A stretch of 64,000 bases of DNA. Source: Lytechinus pictus (Eukaryota; Echinodermata; Echinoidea; Temnopleuroida; Toxopneustidae). The notes beneath the pieces were generated by a model. That model was not told the origin of the DNA and searched no databases. It saw nothing but the letters and a program-made list of their open reading frames with translations. Positions 22,357-33,658 of this stretch are shown piece after piece. Position 1 is the stretch's first letter; each line of letters opens with the position of its first letter. The translations under genes and the position numbers were made by a program. The DNA is taken from contig NC_087258.1 of NCBI RefSeq assembly GCF_037042905.1, positions 4,566,501 through 4,630,500 on the forward strand, given 5' to 3'.

Positions 22357-25300
22357 ACCAAACAATCATTTTAGACCACACTTCTGTGGAATGCTAGTTT
22401 TCTTTAATACTGATATGATATTCATTATAAAGATAATATACCATATGATTTAGTTGAAGGTTATTGTATCCTCATATCATCTTCACATTTTATAACAAAA
22501 TTGATTTTTTATCAACTCTTTAAAGGTAATTTGTTCTTGATGAAATACTGTAGATAGCAAATGGCACTCCAAAAAATGTGGTTTTAGAACCTTGGTTTAA
22601 TTGAACACCACTTCTATGAGAATATTGACAAAAGGGTTCTATTGTATGATAGTGGTAATGTTATCAAAGCTTTGCTACATTTTCCACAACAGACACAGAG
22701 AGGCATATTGCCTCCACATATGCTGTAAACATATGTATTATGTGCTTCTAGTCTTTAAAAATCGTCCAAAGTTGCACGGACAAACTAATGACATCACAAT
22801 GGTTTCATTAGGCATGTGACTCTTAAAACCCTGGCTTCCTGGTTCCGAACAACCGTGGCCCTTGAAGACTTTCCTAGGGGGTGCTGCGTGGAATTCTGGC
22901 AGGTGTGTAAAAATTGAAAAATTTAACCAAAATGACTTATATTTTTTGTGTATTGAGACCTTTTTTTGGAGGGGGGTTTGCCTTTGAAGTGAAAACTTTT
23001 TTTTTTGGGCATTTCAATTTTACATCAGCACCCCCAGTTAAAAAATTGTTCCCAGTGCCCTGCAAACAACCCATGAGCTCTGGGAAATGTGTACAAAAAT
23101 AGCCTGCCTATTTATTGGAGAAGTCAAACCTGACATAGAGATGATGTTCATTCAAGCAGAAAACAATCTGAGATTCAAATCAGTGAAGAGTGGGCAAAAA
23201 TTAGTCAAATAAGGTTTTGGATTACTAAAAACCATATGTATTATTATCATGTTGTGGGTATGGGCAAGTTGGTTACTTTGTCATCAATAGTATTAATAAT
23301 GATAATAACTTTATGTAGCTTCTTGCACGGTTAAGCTACAGCTAAGGGTTAACTTAGGCTCATGGATAGTCAATATCCGAACGCACCAGCACACTCCAAA
23401 GATAAATGTCCAATCACACAGTAATGTAGGTTAAGTCATCCATAACAGTAAACAGTAATCTTGACGAAATATTGATGTGTTCACACGTGTATAACAATAA
23501 TCGATGATTGAAACGTAAATAGGTGATTGACAAACGCGAGCGAGCAACTGGTAGTTTGCGATTGTTTGACCTCCTGGGGCCCGTAACACAAGGCTTAGCA
23601 ATGATCGTAGAACACTTTTCTACAATCTATTCCATTGACTACAATGTTCAATCAATCGTGAAAATCAAGTGTACGATTAGTTGCTAACTTTTGGTTAGGA
23701 AACCCTGGTATCACAATATCAGTAAATTTTGATTGAATGTAACTGCACAACTTGTTGCAATGAAACTTTTCTTCCTTCTGAGGTGGAAGATGCATATGGC
23801 TTATCACCCTTCTGAGATGCTTAGGCTAATTTGCATACCAGCCTAAGCCTTGACCAATGTGTTTATTGTTACTATGTACTCCTGGTCTGGCCAGGGCGTG
23901 GCTGACCAACCAGAATTACCATTATTATAAATAACCTTGTTACTAGGCCAGAAAACATACCCAGTGACCAATTCGCAATGACTTTACCCTATTTGGGAAA
24001 CAGAACATGAATTAGTGAACGTTAGTTTCTTATATAGTCTTGACTTTTAGCCAATTTGTGGTTTATGCCGCTACATTATAATAACAATAATAATAATGAT
24101 AATAATGATAGCTTGGTTTATATAGCTCTTTTTGCCAGAGGTTACACACCACAACTATTACTCCACCAGCTTTATCAGTAGAAACCTGTAAAAAAAAAGT
24201 TTTTGATTGGCTGTTGAGCAGTGTTACCATGGTAGTTGATTCTGGCTTAATTTAATTGTTTGGGAAATGGGAATGAACTGTTGTCTCAGCCCCCCCTCCC
24301 CCTGCTTGAATATTATTACGCCCATGGTAGCTGATACTGATAGCAAACATTTACTGGGGAGAAGAAGGGAAAATCCACATATGGTTGCTTGACCCCATGC
24401 CCCCCCCCCCCCAGGAAAAAAATAATAATAATAATTCAAAAAAAGTAACAATAATAATAATATTGATAATAAAAAAACAGTTTTAATAATATATCTGCTT
24501 TTGCCATTGATTGCAAAGTTACCATCAGGAGTGTATTTATTTACTCAATGAGGCCCAGATGCCAAATTTAACAAGTGTGTGATCATTGTAGAGTCGATTC
24601 ATATTTAGTCCTAGTAGATTAAGTACATGTTACCATGGTTATTCCATATTATTACACAAGTGAATTGATGACGATGAGTTGTAGTGGAATTTTATATTCA
24701 TGAATGCAGTTAGCTTTTATGCCTCCACCATCAGAGACATTATGGTTTGTCCTTACATCCTACCTTTTGGAAATTTTCAAGGCTGTAAACTATTTCTTAT
24801 TTTGCAATGGTGGAGGAATGAATTTTGACTGCATATTGAGTGATCATCTCCTTTTCCTGATTGGAGCTAAATTCAGTACCTGGTATTTTCTTTTCATTTG
24901 TTTTGAAATTTTTGAAGTTATGATATGCTAGTTGAATTTAAAAAGCTTGAATCATTTAACTGTACTTTTCTCAACAAAAAGTGGATCTGATTTTGAATTT
25001 CAAATTTTAGGTTGTGTTCAGTATTTGCAGTCAAAATTGTAAATTATTAACTCAGATCGCAAGTGAATGGCAATTTGAGTGGATTGGTGCACATTATTAG
25101 ATTTGAAGACATTGCTTTCAGTACTGTGTCTGTTCTATTTTTTAAGTTGGATTCAGTACTTGCAGAAAGAATTGTTTTGTTTATTGAGTTAAGGTGAAAG
25201 CAAATGGTACTTTTTAGTGAATACATTTTCAGTACTGTGTTTGTTCCATCTCAAAATTGTACTAGAGACCTGTTTCCTTGAGTTAAATGTAGTTAGTTAT

Positions 25301-25880
25301 CATTTTCTATATTCACTGCAATATAGTTCTATGAATATTAGCTCTTGACCAATCAAATTGCACTTTTCAGTAGCTTATAAAAGAATAACCATTGAAACAA
25401 ATTTGATCATGATACATTTACTATAAACATCATGATAATTACATGGTTACGTAATATAAATTTATAAATGTACTGAAGCCGAATGTAGGCAGCTCATGTG
25501 CTCTGATTGTGTATGCTGACAAATGTAGTTTTCCATTTTGTGCACTGTGGACAGACTATACCTGTATTGGCCTGCAGGGTTTCAAATTAGAATACAGTGT
25601 ATGTAGTAAACTGCCAAAGTTGTAATTAAGTCAAATCACTCAGATCAAAGCAATGTGTTCATTATCAGATTGTGCTAGATGTGTGTTGTTCAACTCTCAT
25701 ATTTTATGTTGTATGATTTCCTAGAAAGGAAACGTATTACTATGGTCACAACTCACAAGAGGTTCCACTTTTTTGTTGGCAGAGTTAACCTGTATTCCCA
25801 ACATGTTTTTTTTTTAAGTGGCTTATGATTAGCATGGGGGGGATGAGTTAATAAATAATGAGTTAAACTGGGTCAGATAT
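22357..25880. other. Non-coding region, 3'UTR or intergenic
   Basis: AT-rich sequence with short AAT/GAT runs (about 23,290 and 24,075-24,110) and a poly-C tract at 24,400. No gene with family resemblance was seen on either strand. Confidence 0.5.
23574..23708. mobile_element. MITE related to the 154-bp unit
   Basis: GGGGCCCGTAACACAAGGCTTAGC at the left end, and TTAGTTGCTAACTTTTGGTT at the right. Ends and spacing resemble the 154-bp family, but the copy is diverged. Confidence 0.45.
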
Positions 25881-25882
25881 TT

Positions 25883-26372
25883 CGCATACATTCATAATTC
25901 CGAAACATCGTTATTCCGAAGATTCGGTTATTCCGAAGGTTCGTATTTCCGAAGGTTCGTAATTCCGAAGGTTCGTAATTCTGATGGTTCGTTAATCCGA
26001 AAACGAAATAAGGTTCGTAATTCTGAAGGTTCGTTAGTCCGAAAACGAAATGAGGTTCGTAATTCCGAAGGTCCGTTAATCCGAAAACGAAATGAGGTTC
26101 GTAATTCCGAAGGTTCGTTAGTCCGAAAAAGAAATGATTAACGAACCTTATTTCGTTTTCGGACTAACGAACCTTCAGAACAACGAACCTTATTTCGTTT
26201 TCGGATTAACAAACCTTCGGAATAACGCCACAAATGTTTGGATTAACGAACCCTTTTACATTTTCGGATTAACGAACATCGAGGTATAGGCAATTTACGT
26301 GTTTCGGAATTATGAACCTTCGGAATAAAGAACCTTCGGAATTACGAAGCTTCGGAATTACGAAGTGTAACC
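25883..26372. mobile_element. Foldback element of TTCGTAATTCCGAAGG repeats, 9-bp target duplication
   Basis: The left half is tandem TTCGTAATTCCGAAGG units, some joined by TTCGTTAGTCCGAAAACGAA. The right half is the reverse complement (ACGAACCTTATTTCGTTTTC). CAGATATTT flanks both sides (25874-25882 and 26373-26381). It has the same architecture as the element at 6,538. Confidence 0.8.
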
Positions 26373-27459
26373 CAGATATTTGATAGGTATGGTTTTTTAC
26401 TATTGCCCTAAAGTGTCACTGTATTTGACCTAGTATAGAAAGACAGGATGAAAACAAAAATATATAGATTCCTTCAAAAAAACAAAAACAAACAAACAAA
26501 CATATGTTTTCACTGATATGTGTTCACACTCAGCAACCATCAACCTCCACCCCCCCCCCCTTCCCCACCTGAATGATCGGAATCGATTACTCATATTCCT
26601 GTGTTTCTTTCTGATACATCTTCTTAAATAGAATAATTATTCTTTGTTTGTGTGCAATAGGGAGGGGCCACTCAACTATATTGTTTTTCACATATCCACA
26701 AGTTTTAGAAACCATCTAAATGCATATTTTTCATTTATCAAAATTAATACCTTATTTGTAAATTACCTGCGTTTGCCAGCGAAAAATTCCTTTTGTGCAT
26801 TTTTCCACTGCATAAATACTTTGAGTGGCCCCCCTTTGTAGGGTTCTCTATACTCTTGTATTGCTATATGCTTATTAAAAACGCTTATGCTTGTATTGCA
26901 ATGTAGACATATATAGATATGGTGCTCTTTTTATTAATGTTGCTTTTAGAATGTTGTACTTAATACTGAACAAATTGAATCTGCAATCCATTTATAAGAT
27001 AATGGAAGAAAAATAACAAAACTGAGAATTATTGAATTTTTATCTTTTAGCTTCATTAATCATAGACATTTTTACAGGCTAAGCAGACTTCTTAATCACC
27101 ACTCTATTTTGTTGATGATCAACCATGCATAAAGTCTGTTATACCCCTATGCAATTGCTATGATAGGCAATCCATGAAAATGGTTTTGTTTGAAAATGCA
27201 GGCTTTATATTTAAAGAAACAGAACTTTGTTATTCCTTGATTATTCTCTTTTATTGAGGTATCATACAAAGAATAGACATGGAACTTTGAGTGGTGTGAT
27301 TTTGTCTTTTGAATTCATATACCGTCCATCAAATGACTTATTGGTATTCTTCAAATTAACTTTGCTCACTCGTGCATGAATTATGTATCATACAGGTAGC
27401 ACCACTGAGATGGAAGAGGAGACTTTAATTCCTAAGATTTCCTAAGTAGTCTCTGGCAG

Positions 27460-27815
27460 GTTTCTAATCCGATGTATATGCACAAACCTACCCGAGACCG
27501 GTCTTGAGATGCCCCGAGACTGCTTTCGATTCGGTGTAAACGCAAACCTGCCCGAGACAGGTTCGCTTGATGCCCTTCACGTGGAACGATTATCCAAACA
27601 AGAAACACAGCATGCGCTTGGCGCCTTGCCAAACCTATCTCGGACACCTTTGGTAATTTGGTGTAAACGCACAGAAAGCTGTCTCGAGGTGCCCCGAGAC
27701 TCGTTACGATTCCGGTGTAATAAGGGGTCAAGAATTTAGGTCAACTTTTTGGAAACCAGTCTCGGGGCGCCCCGAGATTGGTCTCGGGTAGGATATCCGG
27801 TGTTACAGGGGTCTA
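27460..27815. repeat. GC-rich repeat patch with CCCGAGAC palindromes
   Basis: Repeats of GGTGTAAACGCA and CTGCCCGAGAC, in both orientations, and a perfect 18-bp palindrome TCTCGGGGCGCCCCGAGA (27760-27777), in an otherwise AT-rich region. It is probably a short DNA element; both strands give spurious open frames. Confidence 0.5.
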
Positions 27816-27956
27816 AGTTATGATGAAACATCATTCATTCTTAGTTTTGTTTTGTTTTTTTCTGGGACACACTGTATAATAAACTGGCCAGCTACCTATG
27901 GACCACCAACAGTGTACTTTTTATGTATAATTGTGTATTTTTGTACTGATAATTAT

Positions 27957-27962
27957 AATAAA
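27957..27962 (+). terminator. Candidate polyadenylation signal downstream of membrane-protein gene
   Basis: AATAAA in ATAATAAATGAATG, followed by GT-rich sequence. A second AATAAA is at 28074-28079. If used by the membrane-protein gene, its 3'UTR would be over 6 kb. Confidence 0.35.
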
Positions 27963-28185
27963 TGAATGTTTGTTACACTTTGATCAATGATGATATGTAT
28001 TTTTATGTAATTGATATTGTGATATATCAAAATTATATATTTGTGATGGAACAATAGACATGTATATTGTCAAAATAAATGTTAACAAAAGAAACATTAT
28101 CTGTGTCAATTTTGTGTTTCTTGTGCAGTTTTTTTTTCCGTTTGGGTAACTCATATGGCTACAAAATATCCCCCATGTTAAAAGG

Positions 28186-28785
28186 GAAGATCAGAAAATC
28201 ATATGATTAATATTACCCTTAAAAGTGGCTCCATCTTGATGTTTGTAAGTAAAATCAAGATTTGTGGGTTTTTCAGATTTGGTATGTTGAATTTCATATT
28301 CTAATTAATTTGTCCTATTTACTACAGTGACCACTTGCAAATTAAAAAAAAAAGAAAATTGATAACATTTTTTGTTGGGCTTTCAAATCCTTGTATCTCA
28401 TCTTTTTAAATTTGAAGAAAGCTCAGAAAAAGCTTCATTTTAGATTTATGTCATGTCTGACAACATTCATTTGTCTAAATAATTTTGCCAAGAATTAGGA
28501 GACTGTTTTTAGATGACGTACGTTGCCAGCAACATTGCAATAATTTAAAAAATTCATTTTTTTCTAAGCTTTAATCCTCAAAATTATCCATTATCAACAT
28601 TTTTATTTCCAGGTGGTCACATGAGTAAATAGGAAAATTTATGATATTCAACATAATAAATCTGAAAAAATAAAACAAATGTTGATTTAATTTTCACTTT
28701 TACTTACTGTTAATTCCTCATGATAAGGCATTTTTAGAATATAATCAATTAATTTTCTGATCTTACGGGAATATATTTTTCCTCT
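28186..28785. mobile_element. Diverged foldback element
   Basis: GAAGATCAGAAAATCATATG at the left mirrors AATTTTCTGATCTTACGG at the right. Inside, TCCTATTTACTACAGTGACC mirrors GGTCACATGAGTAAATAGGA. No coding sequence. Confidence 0.55.
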
Positions 28786-29269
28786 ATAATGGCATGAAGT
28801 TTGTCTTATCGCGGCAACATGGTAACAAAAATATATATTACCTATTTGTTTACAGGACCTAGCGGGTCCCAGGAATTCTCAGGGTGGGGAAAATCTTTGG
28901 CATATGCTTTCTTTTCAGGGTTAGTCATTTTGTTTTTAAGTTGATTGCACTAGATGACTTAGCTGTTCTGTTGTCTGTTATCTTGATTTTGCCTTCTATG
29001 TATTGGTATATTTGCGGTATCGTCAAGCATGGAGGCCTGTATTGGGTAAATCGGGGGAGGGGGGTCACTACAAATAAAACTACATATGGCTTGAGAAATG
29101 AAGAACCCATATAGAAAACATGTAACATTTAGGCGGCAATAGAGAGGCTTCCTAATTATAATTTTTATCGAGGGGGTGCACAAAGGCCTATGATAGGGAA
29201 AGTAACTGATTTTCTGATTAACATTTAAACATGTCTGAAGAGCTTTAAAGAATGACATCCTCAAGAGCC

Positions 29270-29406
29270 GATTTGATAGCATGACGTCATTCGTGACGTT
29301 AATTCGCGCGATCTCGAATCGAAAGCGCGCGACACGATCATATACACGCCGCGCCAGTCGTCGCACAGGCACAGTCAGTCCACAGACTAGACAAGAACAT
29401 CACGCA
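29270..29406 (+). promoter_or_regulatory. GMPS: CpG-rich promoter and predicted 5'UTR exon of GMPS
   Basis: A CpG-rich island in AT-rich DNA, with CGCGCG runs and a perfect CRE. It ends at a strong donor, CACGCA|GTAAGTGAGT (GT at 29407). The next acceptor that fits is CACCAGCAG at 33566, five bases before the GMPS start codon. The start site itself cannot be placed. Confidence 0.55.
29282..29289. promoter_or_regulatory. cAMP response element
   Basis: Perfect palindrome TGACGTCA, followed by a second half-site TGACGTTA at 29294. It lies in the predicted GMPS promoter and is a potential CREB/ATF site. Confidence 0.5.
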
Positions 29407-30020
29407 GTAAGTGAGTATTGAGCTTTATTCATTTTCTGTATTATATCAAGAACTGTATGTTTTGAATAATAAGATTTAGAAATTATTAGGCATGGCCTCT
29501 TAATGATTTTCGTCTCTCTAGGAAAATGTTAGAACAGACGGCAATTTGATGCTATGCATAGGCCTATATATTTATCAGAATCAAATGTTTTTATGGGTTC
29601 AGTCCCACATGTTTCCTTTCACGTGGTGTTCTGTGGGGAAGATAGATGAATATTATTTAAATATGAGAGTCAGTTATTATAGATCTAGGCCCCAATTGAA
29701 AATCCAAGGGCAAGGCCATAATGATTTTGTATAAGAATTAATTGTATTTTGCTGTAATTTTCATGAAATTTCTTGGAATCTTGCCTCGCTGTTTTTGGTT
29801 GTCTTCCGAAGTTCCGGATCCGGCTTCCTGACGTTTATTAACGTTGAATATTATTAATTTGAATAAGTTCAAGTTGAGACTTATTTAAAGTTAACTTGAA
29901 TTCGAATTTCACTCTTTCAGTATCCATGCTCTATTAATTGATATGACATTAGATTGTAAAGTTACTCCCTAAATTCATTGTATGCGCAATTCCACTCACA
30001 CTAATACGACTCGTATTATT

Positions 30021-30048
30021 ACGAGGTTAGTATATATACTAACCTCGT
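30021..30048. repeat. Perfect 28-bp palindrome
   Basis: ACGAGGTTAGTATA followed directly by its exact reverse complement. It would form a cruciform or hairpin without a loop. Confidence 0.9.
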
Positions 30049-30359
30049 ACAAGGGACCGTGTTTGACCCTGGATTTCGAAGTAGTCGGCAAACATCGCTT
30101 CATTGCTGAAGTAATATTTGCCGAAACTCCTTCTCGCTACGCACCGGGGCTCTTTCCGGTAAGTAGCAATACATCAAAAAATTATACATATTATGATTAT
30201 GAAGTAATTTCATTACAAAAAGATCAAATTTCGCTTACCTCGGCCTAGCAAGTGACTTTGTTTGTCTCTTCTACGGAAATACAAGGAAGCCCTTTGGTGG
30301 CGCTAATAAATTTCACAACCTTGATTCAGCTCCTCTGTAATTTTATAACTGTCTAAATT

Positions 30360-31310
30360 CTTTGAATGCGCAATTCTTATGATTAATTTACTAATTATGG
30401 AATACCTTCAAAAACATAATTCAAGATTACTATTGGCGATGATAACACTTTTTTGCAATTAATTTAAAACGATGACTAATAAAAAAAAAAATAAAAAAAA
30501 TACTCTGCCTGGAACGAAACCAGCAGTACAAGCTTTAACAAACGTCAAATAATACGGCACTATACCAAAGTCTATACAATGAAAAGATTGGACACTTTAC
30601 GGACTTCGCGTAATGCCTTGCGTCGATTTGCATGTAAAATAGTGTAGGTGCCTAGTCTTTCCCTTGTGTCTTTGATATGAATATAAATTGGCGCCCTCTT
30701 CAAGGCGAATATTGATATCCACGCTGACCAATTTTTATCTCCGTGAAATCTTCACTAAAGATCAAGAAAATATACATATTTTTTAAAAGAAACTTCAAGG
30801 AGAAGTCACGGAAGGATCTAAATGATTCGGTAAGTGTCATAGCAGAATGTGAAATACCAGATTATGCGTGATATTTTATGTGGGCAAAAGCCCAGTATAT
30901 TTTGGATGTGTGGTGTGTGTCGCGTGCATATGACTGATATTCCTTCGCACGCGAAACGATATGAACCCATGGGTGGCGCAATTCCTATGATTGTTTGATA
31001 AAATATAGACACCAATAAATGCAATAATTTAAAAAACATACTATTAGTCTTAGATTATTATTGCTTACAACGACAAAGTGACAACACTTTTGGGAAACAT
31101 TCAAAGTGATGAACCAAAAAGTAGAAAATTCTACGTGCCTTAAACGAAGCCATCAGTGCGAGCCTCTGTTCGTTTGTCAACAAACATTCCACCAAAGTAT
31201 GTACAATAAAAAGATTGGGCACTTTGCCAACTTCGTGTGACGTTTTGCATCGATTTACGTGTAAAATAAACTTAGTGCCTCGTCTTTCCCTTGTAGTGTC
31301 TTTGATATAA
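30360..31310. repeat. Diverged direct duplication, period about 610 bp
   Basis: Blocks GCGCAATTC(T/C)TATGATT, TACAATRAAAAGATTGG, GGCACTTTGCC-like and AGTCTTTCCCTTG / CGTCTTTCCCTTG occur in the same order in 30,360-30,690 and 30,970-31,310. Confidence 0.6.
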
Positions 31311-32098
31311 ATCTACAGTAGTCAATAGGTATTGTTGAATTCGTGCAATCCCATGCAAGTGTTGCATGCGCTGTGCTTGCGATTTTTCTGTGCACGGCGG
31401 CATGTAATGCACTCATGGGTGAGTTTACAGGGACTTTCTCAGTTTTCAAAGATTTCTCCACACAAGAAATCTAGGAAAGTTTATTCACCTGTCAAGTGCC
31501 GATACAAATCATGTGTGCTAGTCTATGTAAACAAATCAGGTTTCAACAAGATTATTGGAAGACGGCAAGTCATGAAAAATAGATGGTTAACTGGGGGGAT
31601 TGAGGTCACTGAAAGTCTGAAACTATTTTTAGCACTCTCAATCCCCGTAATTGCCGTCTATGTCCCGCAAGGGTAAGTGAAAAAAATTTGTCCCATATAC
31701 AGGGACAATCTCGTATTATCAAGACATGTTTTGTCTTGGTTTATGAGGAACTCCTTGTTTTCTGGGACAATCCCAATTTTTGGACCAGCACCTCTACTGC
31801 TCAATTGACACTCCGAGTGACAAAGTGTGTCACTTTTTGTCTTTAAACAAAACAAGTCATTGAAGAAAGTGAACTTACGCATGATTTATGATAAATTCTT
31901 TTACCTTTCATCCTGTTTCACTCCTTGTTCTTGCTTCTATCAATCTCAAAATCAGTGATTTAAAGCCAGTTGGTATTTCCTCACACGTATTATTCACTGC
32001 TGATTCCAAAACATCTCGAACGCAAAGTAGACGTGCGCAGGGATTGAGACATGAATATTCATGAGTATTCCAATAGATTGAGATCTGATAAATGAATA

Positions 32099-33316
32099 CC
32101 GTAAGTAACGGTGTATTAACCGCACCCGTGTATTAACCGCACCCCCCATTTTCGGATGGAAAAAAAAAAAATTCATTAAAAAAAAAATTTAATCAAACTT
32201 ACTTTCTATCTCTAATATGCGTATTTAAGAAAGAGTCAAGAACCAAAAAATATCGAAGAATTACTGGTAAAAAATGATGGGAAATCAGCGCTTCGCCACT
32301 TATCTGCAAGTTGCCGATATTATTGGCCACTTCCACACTCCGAGTCACCTCACAGACACACATATGGTACCGGTGTTCATTGCAAGTACCGATACCAGCA
32401 TCAACATGGGGGCTCACCCATACGAGAAGATCGTTCATATCATATTTCCTGCATCACAGCCCCACTTTTGCTTTCAGAATTCTGTCTAGCATTCAATGTC
32501 TTGACATGAATTTTAGACAAGGGAATACGGGAAGGTTCAAGATACGAGAAATTTGCGATTTCGTTCAGGTGTTTTTCTTGTCTGCTTTGAACCACTACCG
32601 GTAGTTCTCAGTACGTGTGTGGCGGTATCTTACAGACAGCAAAATAGGAAAAAAAAATGCTAGTACCGGTATACCGTATTTTCAATGGGAGCTCTGGGCG
32701 GGAATAAAGTGAATAATAATTAAAAATAAAAAGTCGGAAGGAGTGAAGATGGGGATTGAAGATTGATTTTGAGATGATGGATGATAGAGAGAAATGAAGG
32801 AAAGGCAAATGAAAGAAATTAATTGTCAAATAATACCAATAATTTGTCAAACAAAATAACTTCCACGGAAAGGTAAAGCGCCAGCTTACGTTGACGTTGC
32901 GATAAACATTACACATGCATGTCTTATTCGGCTAGCTGCACCGCGCTGTGCGATCGATTGGCGTCTGAACTTTGCCGCGATGACTAAAAAATGACAACAA
33001 AGACAGAGTCACACCATTAAAAAAAGTCAGTTTCATGAAGGTAGGTGCGTTTGTTACCGTGATATAACTTTGAGGGACATTTACGGCAGATACCGGTTGT
33101 CACAGTTGCTTCCCTTTTATACCCGCGGCTCATACCCCTCTAAACGGGATTGCCCCAAGCGGCTACGCTCGGCCACCCGACGCAAGTTGAAAACTGGTAG
33201 TGGTATCGGGCTGAGATTGGCTTGGCTCAGACCTGTCACCGTGTATAAACCGCACCCCCGACTTTTGATTCTGTCCCGCCGAGAAAAAGGTGCGGTTAAT
33301 ACACCGTTACTTACGG
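32099..33316. mobile_element. TA-flanked DNA element with perfect 28-bp terminal inverted repeats
   Basis: 1,218 bp. The left 28 bp, starting CCGTAAGTAACGGTG, are exactly the reverse complement of the right 28 bp (33289-33316). TA borders both ends (32097-32098 and 33317-33318), as in Tc1/mariner-type insertion. Subterminal GTGTATTAACCGCACCC is repeated as GTGTATAAACCGCACCC. Open frames inside have no transposase resemblance, so it is non-autonomous. Confidence 0.8.
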
Positions 33317-33571
33317 TATGCAAATAGCGAAACAGTCTTGATCTATTAGGAATACTCATGAATATTCATTATAGATGTAGTTCTGTTCCCATGAAAAAAG
33401 ACACAATTGTCATGTCAACGAAACTGGCCCAATTCAAAACGCATTGCCTCATAGTAGCCATCATGAACAGGATTAACCTTTCACTACGGTTTTGCTTAAA
33501 GCTTATACCTGCTCCTCAGCAATTATAACCAACCCTATAGATAATTTTTCTTTTTATCACCAGCAGTCAAT

Positions 33572-33658
33572 ATGAATGGAGAGTTAAATCACTCGAGTGC
33601 TAATGGGTCTTACGGCGAGAAGGTTGTTATTTTGGACGCTGGTGCTCAATATGGCAAG
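33572..33658 (+). CDS. GMPS: GMPS exon 1 (start codon)
   Basis: MNGELNHSS... then [14 protein letters not shown], the first strand of the amidotransferase domain. The exon opens after acceptor CACCAGCAG at 33566, leaving five untranslated bases. The ATG is the only one in frame. Donor GGCAAG|GTGAGT, phase 0. Confidence 0.95.

Larger units (their letters stand above)
29407..33566 (+). other. Predicted GMPS 5'UTR intron
   Basis: A 4.2-kb intron before the coding part of GMPS. It holds a 28-bp palindrome at 30021, a diverged 610-bp direct duplication (about 30,360-31,310) and the nested inverted-repeat elements at 32,050-33,370. No conserved coding sequence was seen. Confidence 0.5.

Noticed and set aside
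27432-27739. Overlapping open frames of 99 and 76 codons on both strands
   Set aside because: They arise from the GC-rich palindromic repeat patch, which lowers stop-codon frequency on both strands.
30001-30020. TAATACGACTC, resembling the phage T7 promoter core
   Set aside because: Only 11 bases match and the essential CACTATAG part is missing. The match comes from a local near-palindrome (AATACGACTCGTATT).
31332-31676. 114-codon open frame in the GMPS 5' intron
   Set aside because: No recognisable domain; the overlapping minus-strand frame is equally open.
32199-32604. Open frames inside the TA-flanked element as a transposase
   Set aside because: Frames of 71-97 codons without a DDE/D pattern or helix-turn-helix; too short.
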